A stretch of DNA of 64,000 nucleotides from an uncultured Fibrobacter sp. (GTDB lineage: Bacteria; Fibrobacterota; Fibrobacteria; Fibrobacterales; Fibrobacteraceae): NCBI GenBank assembly GCA_946414075.1, contig CAMKNA010000003.1:1-64000 (forward strand), read 5' to 3'. The translations under genes were made by a program, and so were the position numbers. This document shows, in pieces, positions 7,714 to 18,900 of the stretch. Under the pieces are notes generated by a model, which was not told the DNA's origin, made no database searches, and was given only the letters and a program-made list of their open reading frames with translations. Each line of letters begins with the position of its first letter. The stretch's first letter is position 1.

Positions 7714-10230
7714 TTATTCCAGCGTTATGGAATGGACTATACACTTTTCGCCAGCCCGCATCGCCTGCAATCCCAGACGGGACGCGGAAAGGGAGCCTTT
7801 GGGTGTAATGTCCGTGTTTACCAAATCCGACAACGGTAATTTTTTACTAACAAATCCATTTTGCAAACTACCGTTACCTATAACCACATTTTTCTTGAAC
7901 TTTGCATCGAAGAAAATGGAAGTGCCCTGGCATGTTCCTGGCCAGTAGGAAACGACCAAATTCTTGTAGGTGTTCATGGAGTAGCTCTTTTTCAGGTCAA
8001 AATGGACACCGTCCATGTTGGACTTGAAATTGATGGACAAGCCAGAGCCAAGACCATCGGAATAGTCCTTGACCGTAACGGTATCGGACCAGGGAACCAC
8101 CTTGTAATTCGTATTCGGGTATATCTTTGCCGAAGGAATTGCCGGTGGAACTTCCTCAAAACTGTTAGCGTTGATAATAAGACGGGGCCGACGGAGCGTC
8201 ACAACGGCCCCGTCCGAATTCAACACCAGGCGGAACCAACGGAAGTTCTTCAAGGCCCCCGCAGTAGCGGGCATTTGCCAGCGAACCGCGTGGAACAAGC
8301 CATCCTGCGGCACTCCCTGCTCGGCAAACTGTACCTGGGGTCCCCCATTCTTGCGTCCCGTCAGCAAAAGTTCCGCCTTCATCCAGTTGCCCTTGGCTTT
8401 TTCTGCCTTCACTTCCACTTCAAAGATACTGGACGCTGGGACATCTTGACCATTGTCAACCGTCGCCACCTTCCGCCAACCTGCCGGGAGGTTAAAGGAG
8501 GCAGACTCGTTCTTCTCCGTCGCCGAGCTGTAATCGTAACGGACATACGCAAATGCCTTGCTCTGGAGCAGACCGCCGTTCTTGATAACGGCAGGCATCT
8601 TGCTCTGATCCATGCAGCTCGTATTCAGCGAGAAAAGTCCTCCCAATTTTGGATTGCGGAACCTTTTTGCGGCGGGATCGTAGTCCGACTTGGCCAGCTC
8701 ACAAAGCACCCGCCATACATCCACCTGCATGCCAGCCAGAACCTTCTTGTTGACGGAACTACTTTTATTAGTGGGCGTTTCGATATGTCGACCGCTCATG
8801 GACTCGGAATACCTGGGGTGGCTCGGGTCCACGGCGTAAATAGCCCTGGCCGTACTCCTTGTTTCAGGTTTTTCGAATGCGAGACCGGAGGAACCCTGGG
8901 TATGAGCACACTCCTTACGGATCGCCAAGTCCCCGCCACATTTCAAGTCCATGGCGCTTACTGTGGGAATAAAGGTGCTGCTGGCCTGATAAAGTGTATC
9001 GTCGTTCCAATAGGATTTCATGGGCAGGTTTGCAACGGTCACGCCAAACACCTTGACCTTCTTGCTCCAACTCCCCGGCATAGCATCTTTCATCCCATCT
9101 CTCAGCGATTCGTACAAAGTCTTGGCAAAGGGATAGGTACTCCCCTGCACAAAATCGTAATCCGTCACACCCTTTTTGGCAACTTCATCGACATCATTGT
9201 TGAATTCATACTTGCGGTTACGGGCGTATTCTCCCGATGTGGCCGTGGAGTAGGAAAGATTGCTCGTAGCACGCCCCATGACCTTTGAGAACAGCTCCGT
9301 TCGACGCTCCAGTTCATAGTACTTGTTCTTGTGAGACGGGTCCTTTCCCTTCAGCTGTCCCTGCGCAACAAGCACCACGGGAAACCCCTTGTATTCCGCA
9401 GCCTTCCGGTAATCGCCGAAAAGAAACCTGTCTGCACCGGTTTTGGGTTTATACGAGGTGTTTCCCGCTTCCGTATCGTAAATGAGCAGGTCCCTTGCCC
9501 CCGGAGAAGAAATCAAGTCGTAGAAGGCTTCCGCCGCCCCCACTTCTGCTTCGTTTGCCCAGAAATCGATGGACGCCACCAATCCACGGGGCATCACCGC
9601 CCCCTGATGGGGTGAATCCAGGGATGCAAAGAAACGGACCGGGGCGCTCCCATTCCTGTCCCGCTTACTATCGTAAAGATAGGACCCATAACGGCCAATA
9701 ATACCGCCCTGACTGATGCCCAGTATCACGAACCCATCCTGCATCTTGTTCGGAAAGGGCACGAGACCGTTGTCATCCAAATAATCCAAAAGATGCGAAA
9801 AAATCGAGGCGTTCTTTTGGAGCGATCTCGTCACCGTTTGAGAGAACTGCACCAAGACCGGCGTATAGCCCAACGACTTGAGCATTTCGGGAATGCCAAA
9901 TTCCTCCGTTTCATGCTGCAATTGTGAAAGGGTCCGTTTTTCATCGGTACTCAGGTGTATCCCGTCTATGATAAAGAAGGGGCGTTCCAGATAAAAGCCA
10001 TATTTCGACGACTGATGTTCCGGCGGATCGATAAAACGGAGACGAACTTGCGACATCGCGAAAGGGACTGATAATCCTATTCTCTTAAAACAGTCTCTCG
10101 ACAAGTATTCATTCTTGGAAAGGCAGGATTTACCGCCCATGTCGGTATAAAACAGGTCCACAGTCTTGGCAGAAACCGCCCCCACAAGGAAGGGCATCGC
10201 CATCAACAGCATTTTCAAGCAATTCATCAT
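7714..10230 (-). CDS. Large secreted alpha/beta-hydrolase (lipase/PGAP1-like)
   Basis: 838 residues with a Sec signal peptide (cut after AVSA, about residue 21). The first half looks like a lipase-type alpha/beta hydrolase: FFIIDGIH (about 85-92), the nucleophile elbow GISQGG with Ser173, then SLDSPHQGA (about 203-211), a pattern seen after the elbow in lipases and GPI-deacylase-like esterases. The second half (from about 560) is beta-rich with FRWFRLVLNS and VVSYWPG, like carbohydrate-binding or jelly-roll modules. Substrate unknown; an esterase acting on plant or microbial polymers is possible. Its ATG overlaps the stop of the upstream secreted protein (ATGA), so the two are co-translated. 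Confidence 0.65.
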   Translation of the reverse strand: MMNCLKMLLMAMPFLVGAVSAKTVDLFYTDMGGKSCLSKNEYLSRDCFKRIGLSVPFAMSQVRLRFIDPPEHQSSKYGFYLERPFFIIDGIHLSTDEKRTLSQLQHETEEFGIPEMLKSLGYTPVLVQFSQTVTRSLQKNASIFSHLLDYLDDNGLVPFPNKMQDGFVILGISQGGIIGRYGSYLYDSKRDRNGSAPVRFFASLDSPHQGAVMPRGLVASIDFWANEAEVGAAEAFYDLISSPGARDLLIYDTEAGNTSYKPKTGADRFLFGDYRKAAEYKGFPVVLVAQGQLKGKDPSHKNKYYELERRTELFSKVMGRATSNLSYSTATSGEYARNRKYEFNNDVDEVAKKGVTDYDFVQGSTYPFAKTLYESLRDGMKDAMPGSWSKKVKVFGVTVANLPMKSYWNDDTLYQASSTFIPTVSAMDLKCGGDLAIRKECAHTQGSSGLAFEKPETRSTARAIYAVDPSHPRYSESMSGRHIETPTNKSSSVNKKVLAGMQVDVWRVLCELAKSDYDPAAKRFRNPKLGGLFSLNTSCMDQSKMPAVIKNGGLLQSKAFAYVRYDYSSATEKNESASFNLPAGWRKVATVDNGQDVPASSIFEVEVKAEKAKGNWMKAELLLTGRKNGGPQVQFAEQGVPQDGLFHAVRWQMPATAGALKNFRWFRLVLNSDGAVVTLRRPRLIINANSFEEVPPAIPSAKIYPNTNYKVVPWSDTVTVKDYSDGLGSGLSINFKSNMDGVHFDLKKSYSMNTYKNLVVSYWPGTCQGTSIFFDAKFKKNVVIGNGSLQNGFVSKKLPLSDLVNTDITPKGSLSASRLGLQAMRAGEKCIVHSITLE

Positions 10231-11504
10231 TTCACCTCCACGAATAACTTCTGTTCAAAGGTCCGGTTTTCAGAATGGATTTTCACCTGGACCGTCTGAA
10301 GTCCAGCCGAATCGAATTCCAACACGCCTTCGGATTTTGGCGATAGACTCAGGCACCGGCCTCCCGTGCACAGTTCCAATTCCGGAAGTTTTCCATCAGG
10401 GGCAACGCTAAAATAGGGGTCATATACCACCCGGATCTTAGAAGATGAGACGCTGGGAGACGAAAGCCCCACCAGAATCAGGCGGTAATCTTCGATTTCC
10501 TGCTTAGCGCAAGCGCTGTCGCCACAGTAGGCAACACCATACTCCATGTCGGCCACGAGCAGGGGCAACACCGTATAGTCACTCATGGCGGCAAGCTCAA
10601 CCGCTTCGTCGAAAAGTCTCTTGGAATTGGGGATAACTCCGTCTGCAAGGCTCCCCCTTTCCACCAGGAACATGCTGTTGTACCAGCCACGCCACGATTT
10701 CTGGGGAGAGAGACTGTCGGCATCCTTGAAATCCAGGATTTGCAGGTGACTTTCCTCGGGAATCACGAAGCTTGCAGGTGTGGCCGCCTTCAGGGCCGCT
10801 CTTTCGTCGGCAGCATAGCGGGACTTTACCGGGCGTTCAAAGACATCCTCGAAGAGCCCTTCCCGCATGGGAGAAGCGGGGTCCACATCCACAAAGTCGT
10901 AGGCTCCAAGGTCTTCGGGAGTCTCCCCATCCTCCGTATCCGATGTCGAAGTCGAAGCGCCATCCTGGACACAAGTCAGGGCGATATCGTCCACGAACAG
11001 GGTGGTATACTGGTTTGCCGGGACGCCGAACAGGCCGACTCCCACCTTGTCCACCTCTACGGAAGCGCCATCCATCAGGCTCGAGACGGGAATTTCCAGG
11101 GCATGGGTGTTGCCAGCCTCCAGCGCGTGGAACGAGATTTTACCGTTTCCGCCGGGACCCGAAAGCCACACGCCAAAGTTTCCCGCCTGGGTAGAACGGA
11201 CCTTGAGCTTCAGGGAACCGCCCTGCACCGTAACGGGAAGCGCATCAAAGATCAGGGAGCCCGTCCAGTCGCCGCGGTAGTTGCGCACGCCGGAAAGGCG
11301 GATGTAGGGCGATTTCATGCCGTCGAAGTCGCCCCAGTTGGCGGACCACTCCGGAGCTTCGGGGAATGACCGGGTAGATTCTTCCATGCGGCCCTTGGAC
11401 TGGCCGTTTTCGTACAAGACAAGGTTCTTGCAGGTTCCTGCAAATGCAGTTGAGGAAAGCAAGGCTCCCCCAAGGGCCACAAGGCCCCATATCCTACTTT
11501 TCAT
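10227..11504 (-). CDS. Secreted beta-sandwich protein, partner of the hydrolase
   Basis: 425 residues with a signal peptide (ALLSSTAFA, cut near residue 22). Residues about 23-180 form a jelly-roll-like domain (SLKLKVRSTQAGNFGVWLSGPGG ... FVDDIALTC) typical of carbohydrate-binding or discoidin-like modules. An acidic Ser/Thr linker (STSTSDTEDGETPED) follows, then a C-terminal domain with a Cys pair (AYCGDSACAK) and a second pair (ELCTGGRCLS). No catalytic motif is recognised. First gene of the pair, with GGAGA 6 bases from the ATG; the overlap with the hydrolase gene suggests a shared extracellular task. Confidence 0.55.
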   Translation of the reverse strand: MKSRIWGLVALGGALLSSTAFAGTCKNLVLYENGQSKGRMEESTRSFPEAPEWSANWGDFDGMKSPYIRLSGVRNYRGDWTGSLIFDALPVTVQGGSLKLKVRSTQAGNFGVWLSGPGGNGKISFHALEAGNTHALEIPVSSLMDGASVEVDKVGVGLFGVPANQYTTLFVDDIALTCVQDGASTSTSDTEDGETPEDLGAYDFVDVDPASPMREGLFEDVFERPVKSRYAADERAALKAATPASFVIPEESHLQILDFKDADSLSPQKSWRGWYNSMFLVERGSLADGVIPNSKRLFDEAVELAAMSDYTVLPLLVADMEYGVAYCGDSACAKQEIEDYRLILVGLSSPSVSSSKIRVVYDPYFSVAPDGKLPELELCTGGRCLSLSPKSEGVLEFDSAGLQTVQVKIHSENRTFEQKLFVEVK

Positions 11505-11664
11505 AGGATTTCTCCAAAAGAAAATTTCATCTGGGAAAAAGCGGAAAGGGGCCCGCCACGAAGACTGTCAAACAGTACCTGTTCTTAAATCCAGGGCGAA
11601 AGATAAATAAAAAAGCCTGCCTGTAAAGAGCTCGCGCATGAAAAAATTTTTAACAAAATAATCC

Positions 11665-11700
11665 GGCAAGTTTCCCCTCAAAAAAACGTCTATACATGTA
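11665..11700 (+). promoter_or_regulatory. Rpn promoter block, copy 1
   Basis: A block starting GGCAAGTTTCCCCTC, then seven A, then ACGTC and TATACATGTAG. The same block recurs upstream of the third Rpn gene (38174-38211, opposite strand) with 26 identical bases followed by an almost identical TATACA box. The TATACA hexamer is the likely -10 element. The transcribed leader holds GC-rich hairpins (GATGGGG...CCCCGTC). Confidence 0.5.
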
Positions 11701-11757
11701 GATGGGGGCTGTTTCCCCGTCTGCTATCGCGGGGGCGTTCCCGACAATAAAGACACC

Positions 11758-12837
11758 ATGAGTAAAAACAAACAAAGAAAAACCAAACCCGTCCGCAAAA
11801 GGCCCATTCCCGAATCGCTTCAGGGTCAGGTCTATCTGGACCCCAAGTTTGACACGGGCTTCAAGGAACTCTTCGACAGCGAAGACGCCCTCAAGGATTT
11901 CTTGAACGGGATTTTGCAGCTAGAAGGTGACGACAAAATCAAGAATCTCTCCTTCACTTTCGACAAGACCATAACGATGCGCTCATCGCTGAGCAAGAAA
12001 GTCATCTTGGACATCTTCGCCACCACAGGAACGGGACGGTTCATTGACGTGGAAATGCAAAAGGCGGAACACGACTTCTTTATCGACAGGGCCGTGCTCT
12101 ACAAGGCCTTCCTGATCATCAAGGGCAAGCAAGCAATGGACCATTCCAAGGAATTTCTAGCCCTCTCCAAGGAGGAACGAGAGAGTAAACGCTATGAACT
12201 CCCTGAGGCCGTTTCCATCTGGATTTGCGATTTTAGTCTGCCCGACTCCAAGGAAGGAGAATACATAGACGAATGGGCACTCTATAGCCGCAATGCCATA
12301 AAATCGGGCACAACTGTCCCCATCTTCACGAAAAATAAGTATATTATGATCAGTCTGCCCCAGTTCAAGAAATCCGCTGGCGAGATCAAGGATTCTGTGG
12401 ACGCCTGGCTGTACCTGCTGAACCACGCCGGTGACGGCAAGGAACTGCCCGATTTCGGCAACAAAATCTTGGAAGAGGCGCTGGAGCGCATCAAGGTGGA
12501 CAACGCAGACGACGAACTCTTAACAAGGCAGGAAAAGGACATGGTTACGAAGGAAGAATTTTCGACGATTGTTGCCAGTAGAGTTCTCAAAGAGCTGGCC
12601 AAGGCCCGCACTGAGGCGCAGGCGGAGGGGCTCGCTGAAGGTCGTGCCGAGGGCCGTGCAGAGGGCCGTGCAGAGGGCCGTGCAGAGGGCCGTGCCGAAG
12701 GACGCGAGAAAGGCCTGGCAGAAGGACGCGCAGAAGGAATAGACATTCTAGAATCCCTTGGCGTGTCAAGCGATTTGATTGAAAAAGCCAGAAAAATCGC
12801 TGCAGAGAAAGCCAAGGAATCTCCTAGCAACCCATAG
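11758..12837 (+). CDS. Rpn-family PD-(D/E)XK nuclease / putative transposase (Rpn1)
   Basis: 359 residues. After a basic N-terminus comes the Rpn signature YLDPKFDTGFKELF (about 26-39) and a PD-(D/E)XK core with Asp85, Glu99 and Gln101 (D-x13-E-x-Q). Residues about 290-325 are a run of AEGR tetrapeptides, followed by a helical tail (ESLGVSSDLIEKARKIAAE). Rpn proteins in E. coli are DNA endonucleases that raise RecA-independent recombination and act in phage defence. The gene points at the 3' end of the first giant pilin gene. Its tail and terminator are nearly identical to those of the Rpn gene at 24110-25072, though the catalytic halves are distinct. An internal ATG at 12541 has AGGA 7 bases upstream and could give a short C-terminal product. 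Confidence 0.85.
   Translation: MSKNKQRKTKPVRKRPIPESLQGQVYLDPKFDTGFKELFDSEDALKDFLNGILQLEGDDKIKNLSFTFDKTITMRSSLSKKVILDIFATTGTGRFIDVEMQKAEHDFFIDRAVLYKAFLIIKGKQAMDHSKEFLALSKEERESKRYELPEAVSIWICDFSLPDSKEGEYIDEWALYSRNAIKSGTTVPIFTKNKYIMISLPQFKKSAGEIKDSVDAWLYLLNHAGDGKELPDFGNKILEEALERIKVDNADDELLTRQEKDMVTKEEFSTIVASRVLKELAKARTEAQAEGLAEGRAEGRAEGRAEGRAEGRAEGREKGLAEGRAEGIDILESLGVSSDLIEKARKIAAEKAKESPSNP
12632..12724 (+). repeat. 12-bp tandem repeat encoding AEGR
   Basis: Tandem copies of a 12-base unit (GAGGGCCGTGCA and variants), several of them identical, encode repeated Ala-Glu-Gly-Arg. The unit is a multiple of three, so copy-number change would alter the length of the helical linker without breaking the frame. 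Confidence 0.8.
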
Positions 12838-12893
12838 CAAGGCTCCCTAGCCAGACATTTACCCCCCCGTGGATGATTCCGCGGGGTGTTTTG
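12724..12893 (+). repeat. Rpn tail repeat, arm 1
   Basis: The last codons of Rpn1, its stop, the AGCAAGGCTCCCTAGC stretch and the terminator stem are repeated in inverted orientation at 24058-24225 behind Rpn2. Homology crosses the stop codon into non-coding DNA, which points to DNA-level exchange rather than protein-level selection alone. Confidence 0.75.
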
Positions 12894-12900
12894 TTTGCTG
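12866..12900 (+). terminator. Terminator of Rpn1
   Basis: Stem CCCCGTGGA / TTCCGCGGGG followed by TGTTTTGTTTG. The same stem, slightly changed, closes Rpn2. Confidence 0.7.
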
Positions 12901-12930
12901 GGCGTATTTGTTTGTGGTATGGGTAAAAGA

Positions 12931-12957
12931 AAGGCTCCCCTCAGTGGGGAGCCTTTG
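12931..12957. terminator. Bidirectional terminator of giant pilin gene 1
   Basis: AAAGGCTCCCC-tca-GTGGGGAGCCTTT, 11-bp stem. It lies between the convergent Rpn1 and giant pilin genes, 20 bases after the giant gene's stop. Confidence 0.7.
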
Positions 12958-12973
12958 TGCTTTCAAAGTAATG

Positions 12974-15900
12974 TTACCAGTTATTGAATTTCCACTTTAT
13001 CTTCTTTTCCGGCTGTAGATATACAGTACATGGGCCACCAACATCGACTCCCTTCCAATCAGTACAAGGATGGGAAATAGATGTCGTTGTTCCATCACAC
13101 TTCATAATATTGACCGTAACCGGAGTTTCCGGAGCCCACCAACATCCAATCTGAACGCTTGATGCACCATCCATTGTGTACTTGGTACACGAATTGGCGT
13201 TATCTTCACGTTCGGTCTCTTTCGCTATTGCGGTAGAGTTCCCTGCATTACAGGGGAAGCTAGAAGCTGCGGTAAACTTCACACTGCAGTCGTGTTCGGT
13301 GTATCCTACAGAATTCGTGAGTCGGACAGTATAGCTCTTGCTAGTACCATCTACAGAAACAGTCCCATCCGTGAATGCAGGAAGATTTCCAGAGGTATAC
13401 CCATTTCCAGATTGGCTGATACTCGATCCAGTGATGCTGTAGTAACAGTAGCTACCACCTTCATCGCAACCCGTAACATTCTGCAAACCAATCACCACAT
13501 TGCCTGTTTCGCCAATGGTCGCCTTCAGCCCCGTTTTGCAACTGAACGTCGGGGCAACCCGGTTTACGGTAACGGTCTTCGAGCATGAAGCCGTACCCAA
13601 GCTTCCGTTAGTTACGGAGAATGTGTATGTATATACTCCAGGAGCGGTAGGCGTCACATCATAGTAGCCAGCGCATTCACTGGGTGATGTCACTCCATGT
13701 CCAGATCCACCTGTTGCTGTGAATGTAGAATTCCAGCAGCTGCCAGGATATGTCTTGGTAAACCTGAATTTTTCGCCGAGAGCAATGCTAGACTTGTCCA
13801 CAGAACATCCTAGGGCATCTACCACCGTAATGGTATGACTACAGAGACTTTGCTCTCCGTATTTTACGGTGTAGGTATAAGGTCCACCCACAGAAAGCGT
13901 TCCTATCGAATAAAGATTGGACCAGTTAGAATTCGAATTCAATGTTGCAGACCCCAAAGATGAACCATCCTTGTATACAGACACCGAATAGGAATCATTG
14001 GTGTTGTTATTATTCTTTGCCATGAAGTACAAACTCTGCGAGGGGTAGAAGGCATCCTCTCCACTGATATCGTAATTATGGGTAGAAACTCCACAAGTTA
14101 CAGGAATATTCACCGCCGTCCAGGTTACAGAGCAGTTGTGAGTTGTAGTTCCTACAGAATTCGTCAAGCTTACAGCATATGATTGAGCACCTGAAGTCGA
14201 TGGTCCAGTGAAACTTGGCAGGGCCCCACTTGTATATCCGCTTCCCGTCACAGACGTCCCTGCAATGGTATAGCTACAACCATCGCCGCATCCAACCAGA
14301 TTCTGCGGAGTAAGCGCAATAGAAGTGTTTATCGGAGCAGACTTGTTCGTTTCGCAATCAAACGCCGGTGCCGACTGATTTATGGTCAATCCAGCGGTAC
14401 AGGAGCCAGAAACATTGTTATTGCAACTACAGCTGAATTGGAGCGTCTTGGAACCAGTTGTTGTCGCTGTTTTGGAACGAGATACAGTGCTCGAACCATT
14501 GAATTCAATGTTACTCTCAGTACCACTATCGTATGTATAGGAACATCCCCAACAATTAGCATGCCTTGTCGCAGTAAGCGTGTAACTGGCGTTCTGGTCA
14601 ACGGTCGAAGGGCTTACTGCACAATCCAACACAGGAGCAATCACAGCGGTACCAGAACAGCCTTCAACAGGAGCTCCGTTGTAAGACAGTGAATAAGAGT
14701 ACGTGCCCGCCGTCGTGGGAGCGGTAATCTCATTATTCCAACAATGGGTAGCATCACAGCTAATAGTCTTCGTGGAGCCATTGAAGGTCCATACCATCTC
14801 GACATTGCTGTTTATGTTGGTAATATTCGAAACATCTAATTGAATGTTCTGTCCCTGATACAAGCTTCCGCCCACGCTACACGTGGCTGTCACCTCGGTA
14901 GAGACCTTCTTATTCACCTTAAACGACACTTCACAGGGTGTGAACGGTTTGTCAGTACTGGTACTCCGCACCTCGTAAGAGTGGCTGCAGCCACCGTCAG
15001 TGGTACATTCTTCCGCATTTCCGCTCTTGGTTCTGGACAGAGACCCGCCACCCGTGCCGGAGCAGGCGCCTTCTGTACAGGCGTTATTTCCGCTAAGCGG
15101 GCTACCATCAAACCAGATTTCGTATTCGCAACTGTTCTGGGGGCAGTTGTTCAGCTTGAAGTTGAACGCTGGCCATGTCGCACCGCTCGCGATGTTGCTC
15201 GCGGAGTAATTGCTGCAGGAAATGCTCCCGATAGTCACGGCAGGCGTACAAGTTGTCGAGAAGGTTTCGCCACTGGCATTTGTAACAGACGCCGAGAAGT
15301 TGAAGGTACTGCCCTGGTAAGATTCATAAGGATTATGATCGATTTTCCAGGTCGCACGGTCACCGTTGGCTCCGCTGTTCCATTCCGTGGGGTCGGATGT
15401 AGACGTGACTACATCAGAGGAATTCACCTTGCCTGTCACAGCGTAAGACGACACCTTGCTCTTATTGCTCACGTCTGCAGAAACTTCCCATTTACCGGTC
15501 AGGTCATTATATGCCACTTCGCATTCCGAAATGCCCACGGCATTCTTACAGGTCGAAGAAACCGTTACATTGGATACGGCATTTTCGCCAAGGTTCTTGA
15601 CCACAACTTGTTTCACATTTTCGGGGTCAAATCCCTGGGCACCGTCAGCAAAGGCCTCCACCACATCAAAGCTTGCGGAATTTCCATTGAACCGCACTGC
15701 GCTACTGGCATAGTCATCGGCACCCCAGGTGTCATTTTCACTTAGGAGCCACACTTCTATTTCGCTGTTGTTCGAATTTTCGAGTGTGATGTTCAGCTTG
15801 GATCCTCGCAGGTTGATTGTACCTGTCAGGGTAATCGTACCTTCCATCCCGCCGGAACTGATTGAGGAAAGCGTACCGATATTAGCATGATTCGTACATT

Positions 15901-18900
15901 CCGTGAACTTACCTGTCCAGAACATGCCGCAATGGGCGCGCCGGTTTTCTGTGCCCGCAGACCAGGCGATAACCTGGTCGTCGGAACTGATACAACTCAA
16001 CCAGGCCTTGGCGGCCTTGACATCTACGCCGTTGTTGTCACGGTAGCCATGCTGGCCTGCACCACTCAAACTGAAGTTATAACCGGTATTCGGACAGGAC
16101 ACCTCGGCTCCGGCACTGCCACTACAGGCATCTGTTCCATTGTCGTAGTAGTACACGGGGGTACAACTCTTGGTATCGAACCAACCGGAGTGCCCTAGCC
16201 AGGGTTCCACATCGGTTTCGACGGGGATTACCCCGCTGGCCGCTACGGCAGAGAAGGAGCACTTGACCGTCGGATAAGTATCCCAGCACTCGTCAGCACC
16301 GTAGTCGCCGCTGCTCCAGCCAATGCCATAAATCTTGAAATTGGGGTCCGCCAAACCGAAGCCCACATATTCATGGTCACGGGAACCATAGCTGTTGGGG
16401 AGATTGTACAACTTAATGGAACTGGTATAGGTATCCGGGGTACCGTAGTAGTTCCCTGAGAATACTGTCAATTCCAGTGTATTGGTATCCGAAAGCGTAG
16501 CTTCCACCATCACCATGGAGGATGTCGACACAGATAGATCACTACCGTTCCTCTCGGGCGTCGTTGAGATGCAATTCTCAGTCCCCGCATCGGGACAGAG
16601 CCGTGCTTCTAACTTGCCCGCCGCGTTCACGAACACATTCAGCATCAAGAACTCAGTGCCTTCGGCGTTGGAGTGGAGCAGGAATCCAGATTTTGCGATG
16701 TTGGGAGACGTAACTCCAAAGCTGGAAGTCGCCTTGGGCAACTGGACCAACGCCTTAAGTGTTCCGCGGAGACCCGCCTGTACGGTGCTCATGACTTTGA
16801 CCGCCTCACGGTTGGAACGGTTGCTACTCCTGGAAGCAGCATTGTCTATAGACACGCTTTCGTAGGTGTCTTCAATGTTGTCCAGAGAGCCCTCCACCAA
16901 GTGCCACTTAGAATTGGTGAAAGATCCATTGGCGTCAACAGCGCCGACACATACAGAATTTGAGGCGTTTCCGCATTTATCAATACAGTATTCTTCGTTG
17001 ACATGCGTCTGACATTCAACGCCATTCTGTTTGAACTCGTCAAAGAAGCAGTGCTTGTCTACCTCGCCGAAGTGAGCGTATACAACGGCGTTGTTGTCCT
17101 TTATGGTGAAGCTCGTGTATTCAGCACTGGTAATCGGTTCTGTGGTGGGGCATGTGTTGCCGCCGTTGTTCTCGCATTTCCAGTAGTTGAAATTCGTGTT
17201 CTGGCCGTCGCTCTTTGCAATGGAGACACTCACAGTTTCGCCGCTGTACAGGTCCATGATACAAGTCTTGGATGTACTGTCTTTGACATCGTCATAGAAA
17301 CAGGTGGTGTCACGGGTATTCGCATCGATAATTATGCGGGGGTTTTTCCCGGTGCCCACATCTCCCTTGAAGCCCACTCTGATAGAACTCTTTCTCGCCT
17401 TTGCAATAGCCCTAAGTTTGTAGGTATGGTCTGCAACGATAGTATCGCGGCTGAGGGTGTTGTTTTCCATGGGTATAATAATCACGCAACTGCTGATGTT
17501 TTTCCCCTCCAAGTTGATAGTTCCAACTCCGCCTGCGGGGGCTGTCCAAACATTGTTCGTATCGATAACCTCTGCAGAGGGTACCGGTGCCACCCATTCC
17601 GTATCTAAGGGGCAGTTCGGCCATTCCGGAAGGGCGCGGTGCCCAGCCGCCGGGCAGTCTTCGGGATATATATCGCAATAGGCATCAATTTCTTCCTGTG
17701 TGGGGTCTTCTCGAACGATTGTCGCCAGGTTAGATACATGAAGCTCTGAAATGAAGGGGGCCGAAAGGGCATATCCTTCGCCGGGCAACAACTGGAATAC
17801 TACTGTTCCGTTGCTTGCGTTACTAGTGGTGACCTCAAACAGTTCCTGCTGGCTTGCTGCCCCAGGCTGGAACTCGAATACGCAAGTTCCGTTGACTATG
17901 TTTCCGCCACTCCTTAGCTGGTAATTCCAACCCGGAGGCATTGTAGCAGGGCACCCGACAAGCACCGTCAGGGCACTTCCACGAGCGGGGAGATTTATAT
18001 GCACATGGGCGGTACCCGTAGTTCCCATTTCCTGGACGCCTTCGACAAACGACACCTGCGGGGTTCCTCTCAATTCTCCGTTAACAGCGACCCAAAACGG
18101 AATGTCCGAGTAACCTGCCGCTTTCGCCACGCATGTGTAAACCTTTTTGTCTATGAGTGCTCCGTCGTACAAGTCGGTTTCTGTCCGAAGTCCGTTCGAG
18201 CACTGGACTGTAACATCTTCCGGGTCTAAGTCGGCACCGTTCAAGGGAACGATACTATAGTAGTCGGAAAGTTTGCCGTATGCATCTCTGGGCAGGTAAA
18301 TCACTCTGGGCAGCACGATAAACGACGGGTCCAAAGTCTCGGCGGCATTGTTGCCCACAGGCAGGCTTTCGCTACTTTCGGACTGGGATTCCAACCGTAC
18401 GGCCAATTGCGGGGCCATGGAGATGTAGTAAGAGTCCGGACCACCTTCGACAATTTCGACTTGCTGTTGGCCTTGTTCACCACCTTCACCTTCACCGCCA
18501 CCGTTACCGTTATTCGGGTCGGTACAATTGTTGATAACGCCAGCCGTGGTCAAGTCGTCGACAAGGGGTTTATCAAAAGTCAGCGTGGAACTCTGGAAAT
18601 TCACCGTAGCGCAAGACGCCGCGCGAGAATAGAGCGTTCCTGTCAATTTCAGGTTCGAAGATTCGATTTTCTGTGAGCTATTATTGATGTAGATGAAGTA
18701 ATGTTCCAGCTCTTTTTGAAGATAGCTGGCTCCGTTGTTGAGATACAAGAAGACTCTCGAGTCGCTTGTTGTCTTGGGTAGACCGTTCTGGCCTGGGCCG
18801 AGCTTGTTATCCACGATGATGATGAATCTTCCGTTCAGAGGATTATTTGCATCAGGAGTGTAGTTGCTGTTTGAACTGGATATGCGTACCACCAGATAAC

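Noticed and set aside
12632-12724. CRISPR array
   Set aside because: The 12-bp repeats are contiguous, have no spacers and lie in frame within a coding sequence.
11758-12837. Rpn1 as the transposase of an insertion sequence
   Set aside because: No terminal inverted repeats and target duplications around the single genes were seen; shared blocks are a promoter on one side and a tail on the other.
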